Assembly: GCA_031254795.1 (NCBI GenBank)
Contig: JAIRTS010000167.1
Span: 1-7,816, forward strand
Direction of reading: 5' to 3'
DNA length: 7,816 nt
From: Treponema sp.
GTDB taxonomy: Bacteria > Spirochaetota > Spirochaetia > Treponematales > Breznakiellaceae
Positions 1-6,165 of the stretch are shown piece after piece; position 1 is the first letter of the stretch, and the number at the start of each line of letters is the position of its first letter. The position numbers and the translations under genes were made by a program. Below the pieces are notes generated by a model. It was not told the DNA's origin and ran no database searches. It saw only the letters and a program-made list of their open reading frames with translations.

Positions 1-5
1 GAGAC

Positions 6-30
6 TGACACCGGAAAGTGTCTGACACCG
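6..30. repeat. REP-like repeat on the upstream side of the RAYT gene
   Basis: TGACACCG occurs twice here (6-13 and 23-30). The second copy lies within GAAAGTGTCTGACACCG at 14-30. The core GTGTCTGACACCG recurs at 554-566, at the end of the RAYT gene, and a diverged copy of the longer unit is at 779-795. Repeats of this sort on both sides of a Y1 transposase are the known arrangement of RAYT genes and their REP sequences. The element is cut by the window edge, so its full extent is unknown. Confidence 0.6.
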
Positions 31-78
31 CGCGGACTGGCACTGAAGCAATTCCCGTGACAACTCCGTATTACTGGT

Positions 79-561
79 ATGAGAAAGCGCCGGGCGCTCC
101 TCAATGGAGCGACGTACCATGTCACGTCGAAAATAGACCATGACGACATGAGCCTTCTTGAGCCACAATTCAAGATGTTATTCCTCTCCTTTGTTAAGAA
201 AGCGAAACGGAGGTTCCATTTCCAGTTATGGGACTTCTGCGTCATGGGAAATCATATTCATTTTCTGATAAGACCGGGGAAAAGCGGCAATTTATCTGAG
301 ATAATGCAGTGGATGAAGTGCAATTTCGCCAAGGCGTGGAACAAAGCGCACGGACGCAAGGGTCATGTGTGGGGGGAACGCTTCTATTCGCGGATAATCA
401 ACGGGATAACGGACTTTTTGCGAGTACGGGAATACATAGCGGATAATCCGGTGAAGGCCGGGCTTGTGGAGCGAGCCGCAGAGTGGATGTTCGGAAGCCT
501 ATACCACCGTCTGCATCGACAATCTGATTTACTAGACGAACCAGATACCGTCGGTGTCTGA
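79..561 (+). CDS. REP-associated tyrosine transposase (RAYT, Y1/IS200-like HUH nuclease)
   Basis: This 160-residue protein belongs to the Y1 transposase (TnpA-REP) family of single-strand DNA nucleases, which cut at and move REP palindromes. An N-terminal YHVT segment at 13-16 is followed by the metal-binding HUH motif in VMGNHIHFL (His59 and His61). The family block VWGERFYSRII lies at 97-107, and the presumed catalytic Tyr119 lies in YIADNPVKAGL. The length is normal for the family and the frame is unbroken, so the gene looks intact. An in-frame stop at 58-60 leaves the ATG at 79 as the only ordinary start; no good Shine-Dalgarno is visible. Matching repeats flank it, and its TGA stop lies at the centre of a 15-base palindrome, which suggests that gene and repeats form one unit. 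Activity is inferred. Confidence 0.9.
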   Translation: MRKRRALLNGATYHVTSKIDHDDMSLLEPQFKMLFLSFVKKAKRRFHFQLWDFCVMGNHIHFLIRPGKSGNLSEIMQWMKCNFAKAWNKAHGRKGHVWGERFYSRIINGITDFLRVREYIADNPVKAGLVERAAEWMFGSLYHRLHRQSDLLDEPDTVGV

Positions 562-566
562 CACCG
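552..566. repeat. Perfect REP-type palindrome over the RAYT stop codon
   Basis: CGGTGTC-T-GACACCG is a perfect inverted repeat with 7-base arms around a single central base. The RAYT stop TGA (559-561) starts on that central base, so the palindrome supplies the last codons and the stop of the gene. It is the best-preserved copy of the repeat in the window and a likely recognition site for the encoded nuclease. Confidence 0.75.
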
Positions 567-570
567 AGAA

Positions 571-809
571 AGTGTCCGCACACTGTCTGACGGGGACAGC
601 GGCACCCCCTTTCGTACCACACCTCGCGTAGTGCCAGACACCCGACACCCGCGCTTCCACGCCGGTGTCAGCCTTCGCCCCCGGCGCCCGGCACCCAGAC
701 ACCCCGCGTGGTGACAGACACAGGCTTCGCCTGTCGCCGCGGTCCCCCGTCAGGTAACGCGCGGGTGTCTGGCGCCCCGAAAGTGTTTGGCGCCGTAGGC
801 TTCGCTACG
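571..809. repeat. REP/BIME-like hairpin cluster downstream of RAYT
   Basis: No credible gene is present. The stretch is packed with GC-rich inverted repeats built from GTGTC/GACAC words. The stems include CTGTC/GACAG (583-587 with 595-599); GACACC/GGTGTC (644-649 with 664-669) enclosing GCG/CGC; and long arms at 695-708 and 760-772, which match except for one extra C. Inside those arms is a tight ACAGGC-TTC-GCCTGT hairpin (720-734). CGTAG/CTACG (794-798 with 805-809) follows. A diverged copy of the upstream repeat, GAAAGTGTTTGGCGCCG, lies at 779-795. Such clusters are typical of REP/BIME arrays next to a RAYT. Some stems may also act as transcription barriers. Confidence 0.6.
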
Positions 810-853
810 AGCGGTATAATTTCAAAAAGTGTGTTTCTCGCGCTTAATTACAC

Positions 854-880
854 TTGCTTAAAACGCGCTTTAAGTATAAA
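854..880 (+). promoter_or_regulatory. Candidate promoter with a palindrome in its spacer
   Basis: TTGCTT (854-859) and TATAAA (875-880) resemble -35 and -10 boxes but are only 15 bases apart, shorter than the usual 16-18. CTTAAA and TTTAAG (857-862 and 869-874) form an inverted repeat around ACGCGC, overlapping the end of the -35 box and filling the spacer, where a repressor or redox regulator could bind. Transcription from here would give a leader of roughly 80 bases ahead of hndA. An alternative -10 is TAGAAT at 944-949 with a poor -35. Confidence 0.35.
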
Positions 881-884
881 ATAA

Positions 885-902
885 ATTGAGCTTGTTCTAA
901 AA
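885..902. repeat. Left member of an imperfect inverted pair around the hydrogenase operon
   Basis: ATTGAGCTTGTTCTAAAA matches, at 16 of 18 positions, the reverse complement of 6382-6399. Both point towards the operon. About one such pair is expected by chance in a window this size by a rough estimate, so the link is tentative. Confidence 0.25.
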
Positions 903-960
903 CTGGCGCCCCTCGGCGCGGTTTGGAGCGGCGTCAACTATCTTAGAATACTTTCAATTT

Positions 961-965
961 GGAGG
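961..965 (+). promoter_or_regulatory. Ribosome binding site of hndA
   Basis: GGAGG ends five bases before the ATG at 971. This fixes that ATG as the start rather than the upstream in-frame TTG at 959, which would place the Shine-Dalgarno inside the coding region. Confidence 0.8.
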
Positions 966-970
966 CATCC

Positions 971-1462
971 ATGTCAACAAAAGACTGTTCCTATGAAACC
1001 ATGGAATTTCCGCAGGAACTTATCTCATTCATTGATGAATGGAAGATAAAACCCGGCAGTCTTATCATGATCCTGCATAAAACGCAGGAAACTTTCGGGT
1101 ACATCCCCGCCGCGGCGGCGGAGAGGCTTTCGCGTATGACCGGCATCCCGCTGGCGAGGATATACGGCGTCATTACCTTCTACCACTTCTTCAAGACAAC
1201 GAAGCCGGGCAAACACAGGGTGTCCGTATGTCTTGGCACCGCCTGTTACCTCAAAGGCGGCGGCGACTTAATTGAAGAGGCGCGAAAAATCTTGAATATC
1301 AAGCCCGGAGAAGTTACGCCGGACGGTCTTTTCTCAATTGACGAAGTCCGTTGCGTGGGTTGTTGCGGTTTGTCGCCGGTTATAACCGTGGGCGCCGATA
1401 CATACGGAAAATTGACAAAGGATCAACTGCCCGCTATTTTTGACAAATACCGGAATGCATAA
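971..1462 (+). CDS. hndA: NADP-reducing-type hydrogenase subunit HndA (HydC), NuoE-like [2Fe-2S] protein
   Basis: This is a 163-residue subunit of the soluble [FeFe]-hydrogenase complex, homologous to the 24-kDa NuoE subunit of complex I. The helical N-terminal half carries ILHKTQETFGYIP (34-46) and the family signature RIYGVITFYHFF (63-74). The thioredoxin-like C-terminal half has the four [2Fe-2S] ligands Cys87 and Cys92 (VCLGTAC) and Cys128 and Cys132 (CVGCC). Length and motif spacing are normal and nothing is missing. It is the first gene of the operon; the next start is 64 bases downstream. The protein would be cytoplasmic and docks against HndC to pass electrons between the flavin subunit and the other FeS centres. 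That role is inferred from the family; the identity is secure. Confidence 0.95.
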   Translation: MSTKDCSYETMEFPQELISFIDEWKIKPGSLIMILHKTQETFGYIPAAAAERLSRMTGIPLARIYGVITFYHFFKTTKPGKHRVSVCLGTACYLKGGGDLIEEARKILNIKPGEVTPDGLFSIDEVRCVGCCGLSPVITVGADTYGKLTKDQLPAIFDKYRNA

Positions 1463-1526
1463 GACACGCGCCGCGAGCGCTGGAGACTTGTACGCCAAAT
1501 TTCCATAATATACGTGTTTATAGGAT

Positions 1527-2102
1527 ATGGTAACAAAAGTGCATTTTACATTAGGGGACCTTATAACTGATATCGCTCAAAATGGCGCCGAATCCGGGGC
1601 GGATACAGTGGAGCTTTCCATTGTCGAGACGTGGACGAGTGAAAAAGCGGAGCTGCGGTTTTGGGTGAGAGACAACGGCAAGGGTATGGACGAAGAGACG
1701 CTGAAACGGATTGTAGACCCCTTTGTTACAGACGGGGTAAAACATCCTCAGCGTAAAGTCGGGCTGGGCGTTCCGTTTCTTATTCAGACTGCGGAACAAT
1801 CCGGCGGCGGTTGGGATATTCAGTCAAAAGAGGGCGAAGGCACGACAACAACCGCGTGGTTCGATCTCCGCAATGTCGATACGCCTCCGTTTGAGGATGT
1901 CGCCGGCATGTTTCGCGCCATACTTATGTTCCGAGGTCCAGAAGAAATAGCGCTTCATCGTGTTCGCAAGGGCGCGGAAAACCTTCCCGAGCTTGATTAC
2001 ACGGTTCTTAAAACGGATATGCTGGACGCGCTTGGAGATTTGGAAGATACGGCAAGTCTTATTTTGTTGGGAAATTATTTGAATTCACTGGAAGATGGCT
2101 AA
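1527..2102 (+). CDS. Small GHKL-type ATPase of the hydrogenase operon (equivalent of hydE in hydCEDBA clusters)
   Basis: This 191-residue protein has a HATPase_c (histidine kinase/HSP90-like) fold. The N box is DLITDIAQNGAESGA (11-25, Asn19 presumed Mg-binding). The G1 box is DNGKGM (49-54), followed by DPFVTD (64-69), and the G2 box is GLGVPFL (79-85). There is no dimerisation/phosphoacceptor His domain, sensor or membrane segment, so it is not a full sensor kinase. Residues after about 115 form an acidic, unassigned tail. It sits between hndA and hndB; an ATPase gene in this position is known from A. woodii hydCEDBA, where the product was not, to my knowledge, part of the purified enzyme. 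Its function is unknown: assembly, regulation or anti-sigma-like kinase activity are all possible. An in-frame TAG at 1521-1523 limits the start to ATG 1527 or GTG 1539. AGGA is only one base from the ATG, so the start is uncertain. It is unrelated to the radical-SAM maturase also called HydE. Confidence 0.85.
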   Translation: MVTKVHFTLGDLITDIAQNGAESGADTVELSIVETWTSEKAELRFWVRDNGKGMDEETLKRIVDPFVTDGVKHPQRKVGLGVPFLIQTAEQSGGGWDIQSKEGEGTTTTAWFDLRNVDTPPFEDVAGMFRAILMFRGPEEIALHRVRKGAENLPELDYTVLKTDMLDALGDLEDTASLILLGNYLNSLEDG

Positions 2103-2113
2103 AAGCGCTCTGT

Positions 2114-2136
2114 GTTAATACGCGGCGCGTATTAAC
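2114..2136 (+). promoter_or_regulatory. Intercistronic hairpin between the ATPase gene and hndB
   Basis: GTTAATACGC and GCGTATTAAC form a perfect 10-base-pair stem around a GGC loop, and G-U/G-C pairs can lengthen it by three. No U-run follows, so it is not a standard terminator. In the RNA it could be a processing or stability element that changes the ratio of ATPase to structural subunits; in DNA it could be a protein site. It lies about 50 bases before the hndB start. Confidence 0.6.
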
Positions 2137-2174
2137 GCGATGCGTTTCAGGCCGGATTATTTTATAACCTATTG

Positions 2175-2181
2175 AAAGGAG
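2175..2181 (+). promoter_or_regulatory. Ribosome binding site of hndB
   Basis: AAAGGAG lies five bases before the ATG at 2187. It sets that ATG as the start and excludes the in-frame TTG at 2172. Confidence 0.8.
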
Positions 2182-2186
2182 ACAAT

Positions 2187-2582
2187 ATGGCTAAAATGAG
2201 TTTGGAAGAGCTCCGCGCGTTGCGGGATTCCAAGAAGTTAGACCTTAAACGCCGCGATGTCGAAGGCAAAACGATTCAGGTCATCGTAGGCATGGGAACC
2301 TGCGGAATAGCCGCAGGCGCGAAGATCACTTTGGATGCGTTCCTTGCGGCTCTTGACGAGCATAAGTTGGTCGATCAAGTGCTGGTGCGGCAGACCGGTT
2401 GTATGGGATTGTGCCATTCCGAGCCAACTGTTGAAGTCATCGCACCGGATATGCCTGCGGTCATTTACGGAAATGTTGACGGCGCGGTCGCAAAAGAAAT
2501 CGTCAAAACGCACCTTATCGGCAAGGAGTTGCTGAATAATCACATATTGGACCGCCCTGCGGCGGATATTATAGGAGCGTAG
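2187..2582 (+). CDS. hndB: Hydrogenase subunit HndB (HydD), thioredoxin-fold [2Fe-2S] protein
   Basis: This 131-residue protein of the HndB family is the small [2Fe-2S] ferredoxin-like subunit found beside HndC in tetrameric NAD(P)-linked hydrogenases. A short charged N-terminal helix with LEELRALRD (6-14) precedes the core. Core motifs are VGMGTCGIAAGA (34-45, Cys39) and TGCMGLC (70-76, Cys72 and Cys76). Only three cysteines occur, in contrast to the four of the related N-terminal domain of HndC; this pattern appears usual for HndB, so a fourth ligand may be non-cysteine or come from a partner. The gene stops two bases before the hndC start codon, and its last codons hold the hndC Shine-Dalgarno, so the two are probably translationally coupled. 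The product is cytoplasmic and an electron-transfer role is inferred. Confidence 0.92.
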   Translation: MAKMSLEELRALRDSKKLDLKRRDVEGKTIQVIVGMGTCGIAAGAKITLDAFLAALDEHKLVDQVLVRQTGCMGLCHSEPTVEVIAPDMPAVIYGNVDGAVAKEIVKTHLIGKELLNNHILDRPAADIIGA

Positions 2583-2583
2583 C

Positions 2584-4371
2584 ATGGCGTATAACCACTA
2601 TATTCTTTGTTGCGGCGGAACGGGTTGCGAATCCGGAAAAGGCGATGAAATTTACCGCAATCTCATTGCCGAAGCGGAAAAACTCGGGGTCAAATCTCAG
2701 GTGCAGATTGTAAAAACCGGTTGTTTCGGATTCTGCGAACAGGGGCCCATTGTAAAAGTGTTGCCGGAAGAGTCCTTTTACGTGCTTGTAAAGCCTGAAG
2801 ACGCCCATGAGATAATCGCGGAGCAGATTGTTAAAGGGCGCGAAGTGCCTCGTCTTCTTTACAAGGAAGCCGGGCAAAAAAAACGCGATGTGGTTGAAGA
2901 CATCGGGTTCTACCAGAAGCAGATCCGGGTGGTGTTGCGCAACTGCGGCGTTATTAACCCCGAAAGCATTGACGAGTACATAGCCCGCGATGGCTACGCC
3001 GCGCTTGAGAAAGCCCTGTTCAGCATGACGCCGGATCAGGTCATTGAAGAACTCAAGACCGCTGGTTTGCGTGGACGCGGCGGCGCGGGTTTTCCCACAT
3101 GGATCAAATGGAATTCCACCAAGGGCGTCCAGAGCGATCAAAAATTCGTGGTGTGCAACGCGGACGAAGGCGATCCGGGAGCGTACATGGATCGGTCTAC
3201 CATTGAAGGCGATCCCCATTCCGTGCTTGAAGCCATGACTATCTGCGGTCACACCATCGGCGCAAAACAAGGGTACATTTACATCCGCGCCGAATATCCG
3301 CTCGCGGTTCACCGCCTTGAAATCGCCATTCAGCAGGCGAAGGACTACGGGTTGCTGGGCAAGAGCATACTCGGCTCGGATTTTGATTTTGACATTGAGA
3401 TCAGGCTTGGCGCGGGCGCGTTTGTCTGCGGCGAGGAGACGGCGCTTATCAAGTCGCTGGAAGGACAGCGCGGCATGCCCATCCCAAAGCCTCCGTTTCC
3501 GGCGTACGACGGACTGTGGCACAAGCCCACGGTCATCAACAATGTGGAAACATGGGCGAACATTCCGGTCATCCTCACCAAGGGCGGGGCGTGGTTTGCG
3601 AGCATTGGCACCGAGAAGTCCAAAGGCACCAAAGTTTTCGCGCTTACCGGCAAGGTGAAGAACTCCGGTCTTGTCGAAGTGCCTATGGGAACGACCTTGC
3701 GCGAAATCATCTTTGAAATCGGCGGCGGCATAAAAGGCGGCAAGAAATTCAAAGGCGTACAGACCGGCGGCCCCTCAGGCGGCATTCTCACGGAAAAATC
3801 GCTCGATCTGCCGATTGACTTCGACACGCTCACCGCGAACGGCTCCATGATGGGTTCCGGCGGCATGATCGTCATGGACGAGGATGATTGCATGGTTGAC
3901 GTAGCCCGCTTCTACATGGAGTTCTGCGTTGACGAATCTTGCGGCAAATGCTCGCCCTGCCGCATTGGCACCACCCAGATTCTCAACCTGCTTAACAAGA
4001 TTGCGAGCGGAAACGGGCAGGAAGAGGACATCGACAAACTGGAAACTATCGGCAAGGCCATGACCAAGTCGAGCCTCTGCATGCTCGGCGGCACTGCGGC
4101 GAACCCGACCCTTTCCACCATCAAAAATTTCCGCGAAGAGTATGTTGAGCATATTCATGCGCATACGTGCAGGGCCGGCAAGTGCAAGGCGCTGCTTCGC
4201 TACGAGATTATTGCGGACAAGTGCAAGGGTTGCACGCTGTGCGCCAAAAAGTGTCCGGCGAATTGCATCAGCGGATCGCTCAAGCAACCACACGTCATCG
4301 ATCAGACGAAGTGTCTCAAATGCGGCGAATGTTTAAAGAACTGCAAGTTCGGCGCGATTGTGAAGAAGTAA
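2584..4371 (+). CDS. hndC: Hydrogenase subunit HndC (HydB), NuoF-like FMN/NAD(P)H-binding protein
   Basis: This 595-residue flavin subunit is where the complex meets NAD(P)H and where electron bifurcation is thought to occur. Domains in order: a thioredoxin-like [2Fe-2S] domain (about 1-100; Cys10, Cys15, Cys47, Cys51); a NuoF core with the FMN/nucleotide glycine-rich GLRGRGGAGF (161-170), CNADEGDPG (191-199) and GAGAFVCGEETAL (276-288); an SLBB segment (about 350-410); the NuoF [4Fe-4S] site CGKCSPC plus Cys499 (Cys453, 456, 459, 499); and two C-terminal ferredoxin [4Fe-4S] sites (Cys547/550/553/557 and Cys577/580/583/587). This domain set matches HydB/HndC and is larger than complex I NuoF. 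The start ATG has AGGAG at 2573-2577 inside the end of hndB. All ligands are present. NAD versus NADP preference cannot be read with confidence. Confidence 0.96.
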   Translation: MAYNHYILCCGGTGCESGKGDEIYRNLIAEAEKLGVKSQVQIVKTGCFGFCEQGPIVKVLPEESFYVLVKPEDAHEIIAEQIVKGREVPRLLYKEAGQKKRDVVEDIGFYQKQIRVVLRNCGVINPESIDEYIARDGYAALEKALFSMTPDQVIEELKTAGLRGRGGAGFPTWIKWNSTKGVQSDQKFVVCNADEGDPGAYMDRSTIEGDPHSVLEAMTICGHTIGAKQGYIYIRAEYPLAVHRLEIAIQQAKDYGLLGKSILGSDFDFDIEIRLGAGAFVCGEETALIKSLEGQRGMPIPKPPFPAYDGLWHKPTVINNVETWANIPVILTKGGAWFASIGTEKSKGTKVFALTGKVKNSGLVEVPMGTTLREIIFEIGGGIKGGKKFKGVQTGGPSGGILTEKSLDLPIDFDTLTANGSMMGSGGMIVMDEDDCMVDVARFYMEFCVDESCGKCSPCRIGTTQILNLLNKIASGNGQEEDIDKLETIGKAMTKSSLCMLGGTAANPTLSTIKNFREEYVEHIHAHTCRAGKCKALLRYEIIADKCKGCTLCAKKCPANCISGSLKQPHVIDQTKCLKCGECLKNCKFGAIVKK

Positions 4372-4375
4372 GGAG
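4371..4375 (+). promoter_or_regulatory. Ribosome binding site of hndD
   Basis: AGGAG begins on the last base of the hndC stop codon and ends seven bases before the ATG at 4383. It sets the hndD start. The same frame stays open back to 4167 inside hndC, but that extension is only a shadow of the hndC coding sequence. Confidence 0.8.
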
Positions 4376-4382
4376 TTGTACC

Positions 4383-6137
4383 ATGATAAACATAAAAATA
4401 AACGGAATCAACGTTCAGGTTGAAGAAGGAACAACCATTTTGCAGGCTGCGAAGAAAGTCAATATCAAAATACCGACGCTTTGTTATAATCCTGATCTGC
4501 CCGCGTGGGCAAGTTGCGGCCTTTGCATCGTGCGCACCGCCGGACCAGGCTCGCCTCGCATGGCGCGCGCCTGCACCACTCCGTGCGCGGAAAAAATGGA
4601 CGTTGTCACCCATGACGCGGAGCTTATCTCCGTGCGGCGGACGATTCTTGAACTCATCCTGTCCAATCATCCGAATGATTGCCTCCAGTGTCCCCGCAAC
4701 GGAAGCTGTGAATTGCAGAGTTTAGCGGCGGACTTTGGGCTGCGCGAGTCCCCATACCGCAAGGTGTTGAACGCCCTGCCTATTGACGACTCGAACCCCG
4801 CAATCGTGCTGAACCCGGAAAAATGCATCCGGTGTGGACGGTGCGTGAAAGTGTGCCAGGATGTGCAGAACGTGTGGGCCATTGAATTCCTGGGGCGCGG
4901 CATCAAGGGCAAGATAGCCCCGGCTGGAGACGCCCCGCTGGGCGAAAGCCCCTGCATCAAGTGCGGGCAATGCGCGGCTCACTGCCCGGTCGGCGCCCTC
5001 TATGAGCGGGACGACACGGTAAAGGTGTGGGAAGCCATTCATAATCCGGCTCTGCATTCGGTTGTACAGATCGCTCCGGCGGTGCGCGTGGCTTTAGCGG
5101 AAGAATTCGGACTCGAACCCGGCGTGATCATCACCAACAAGATTTACGCGGCGCTTCGCAGGCTCGGCTTCAAGACCGTGTTTGACACGAACTTCTCCGC
5201 TGACCTCACCATCATGGAAGAGGGGTCCGAACTGGTGAAACGCCTCACCGAAGGCGGCGACATTCCGCTTATCACAAGTTGTTGCCCCGCGTGGGTTGAC
5301 TATATGGAAAAATACTACTCGGACATGATACCGAATTTCTCCACTGCCAAATCTCCCCAGCAGATGATGGGCGCAATGATAAAGGCGTACTGGGCGCAGA
5401 AAGCCGGCGTTGATCCGGACGCGGTGTATTCCGTTTCCGTCATGCCGTGTACCGCGAAGAAATGGGAAATCAAGCGCAATGACGACATGAAAAGCGCGGG
5501 ACACGGGCAGGATGTGGACATTTCCATCACCACCCGCGAGCTTGCCCGCATGATAAAGCAAGCCGGCATTGACATTCTGAGCATGCCGGAAGAAGAAGCC
5601 GATAATCCGCTTGGACCCTATACGGGCGCGGGAACTATTTTTGGCGTTACTGGCGGCGTTATGGAAGCGGCCGTACGCACTGCGTACAACCTTGTCACCA
5701 AGAAAGAGTTGTCTGACGTCAATTTTACCCCGGTTCGCGGTCTTGAAGGCGTAAAGGAAGCGGAGGTCGACTTCGGCGGCGGCAAAAAGATCAAGATAGC
5801 GGTGGCTCATCAGATAGGCAATATCGCCGCAGTGCTTGACAAGATACGCCAAGCGCGCGAAGAAGGCAAGGAGCCGCCCTATCAATTTGTCGAAGTGATG
5901 GCGTGTCGGGGCGGTTGCGTCGCGGGCGGCGGCCAACCTTATGGCGCCACCGACGAAGTCCGCGAAAAACGCGCTGTAGGCCTCTACGCGGATGACAAAC
6001 AATCGGCGCACCGGTGTTCGCATCACAACCCGTTCATCAAGCTCGTGTACGAGGAATTCCTCGGCGAACCCAACGGACACAAGGCGCATGAATTGTTGCA
6101 TACGTCTTATACGCCAAGACCTCTGTATACCATGTAA
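4383..6137 (+). CDS. hndD: [FeFe]-hydrogenase catalytic subunit HndD (HydA)
   Basis: This 584-residue catalytic subunit interconverts protons and H2 at the H-cluster. The N-terminal [2Fe-2S] domain has Cys34, 45, 48 and 64. The His-ligated [4Fe-4S] site is His96, Cys100, 103 and 109. Two ferredoxin clusters follow (Cys148/151/154/158 and Cys191/194/197/201). The H domain has all three signatures: TSCCPAW (298-304), MPCTAKKWE (354-362) and EVMACRGGC (504-512). By alignment with Clostridium CpI numbering, Cys301, 356, 508 and 512 hold the H-cluster and Cys300 with Glu280 and Glu283 fit the proton path. A small-subunit-like tail ends the protein. The M3-type architecture matches HndD; Thermotoga HydA has an extra C-terminal domain that is absent here. 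TSCCPAW, rather than TSCCPGW, is common in the multimeric bifurcating group. There is no Tat signal, so the enzyme is cytoplasmic. It is the last gene of the operon, with a terminator 28 bases downstream. Confidence 0.97.
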   Translation: MINIKINGINVQVEEGTTILQAAKKVNIKIPTLCYNPDLPAWASCGLCIVRTAGPGSPRMARACTTPCAEKMDVVTHDAELISVRRTILELILSNHPNDCLQCPRNGSCELQSLAADFGLRESPYRKVLNALPIDDSNPAIVLNPEKCIRCGRCVKVCQDVQNVWAIEFLGRGIKGKIAPAGDAPLGESPCIKCGQCAAHCPVGALYERDDTVKVWEAIHNPALHSVVQIAPAVRVALAEEFGLEPGVIITNKIYAALRRLGFKTVFDTNFSADLTIMEEGSELVKRLTEGGDIPLITSCCPAWVDYMEKYYSDMIPNFSTAKSPQQMMGAMIKAYWAQKAGVDPDAVYSVSVMPCTAKKWEIKRNDDMKSAGHGQDVDISITTRELARMIKQAGIDILSMPEEEADNPLGPYTGAGTIFGVTGGVMEAAVRTAYNLVTKKELSDVNFTPVRGLEGVKEAEVDFGGGKKIKIAVAHQIGNIAAVLDKIRQAREEGKEPPYQFVEVMACRGGCVAGGGQPYGATDEVREKRAVGLYADDKQSAHRCSHHNPFIKLVYEEFLGEPNGHKAHELLHTSYTPRPLYTM

Positions 6138-6165
6138 GTGAATTGAATGGAAAATAGATTAGAGG

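Larger units (their letters stand above)
810..970. other. Gene-free leader region of the hydrogenase operon
   Basis: With the repeat cluster before it, this completes a gene-free stretch of about 400 bases (562-970). It changes abruptly to AT-rich sequence after about 815. It holds an isolated TATAAT (815-820), the better promoter candidate at 854-880, a CGCGCTTAA / CGCGCTTTAA direct repeat (839-847 and 864-873), a possible insertion-sequence-end-like motif (885-902) and the hndA ribosome binding site. No small RNA or riboswitch is recognised. Confidence 0.5.

Noticed and set aside
384..641. Overlapping minus-strand frames opposite the RAYT 3' end
   Set aside because: They lie over the Y1 transposase gene and the repeat cluster, have no start signals and show no family motifs.
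571..809. CRISPR array
   Set aside because: The repeats are irregular, palindromic and of varied length and spacing, with no uniform direct repeats and spacers and no cas genes.
815..820. Promoter with TATAAT as -10
   Set aside because: No reasonable -35 lies at the proper distance; the upstream bases form a GC-rich hairpin of the repeat cluster.
2111..2139. Rex (NADH/NAD+) operator
   Set aside because: TGTTAA and TTAACG half-sites are present but their spacing is far larger than that of the Rex consensus, and the site is inside the operon.
2569..3522. Long open frame on the minus strand (317 codons) opposite hndC
   Set aside because: It lies antisense to hndC, which has a full set of conserved motifs. 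Biased codon use leaves the antisense frame open; the protein shows no recognisable motif.
4167..4382. N-terminal extension of hndD by 72 codons
   Set aside because: This segment overlaps the ferredoxin-domain coding sequence of hndC in another frame. AGGAG and ATG 4383 give a normal start that matches the beginning of the [2Fe-2S] domain.
5094..6101. Long open frame on the minus strand (335 codons) opposite hndD
   Set aside because: Antisense shadow of the catalytic subunit, with no ribosome binding site signal that I see and no family resemblance.
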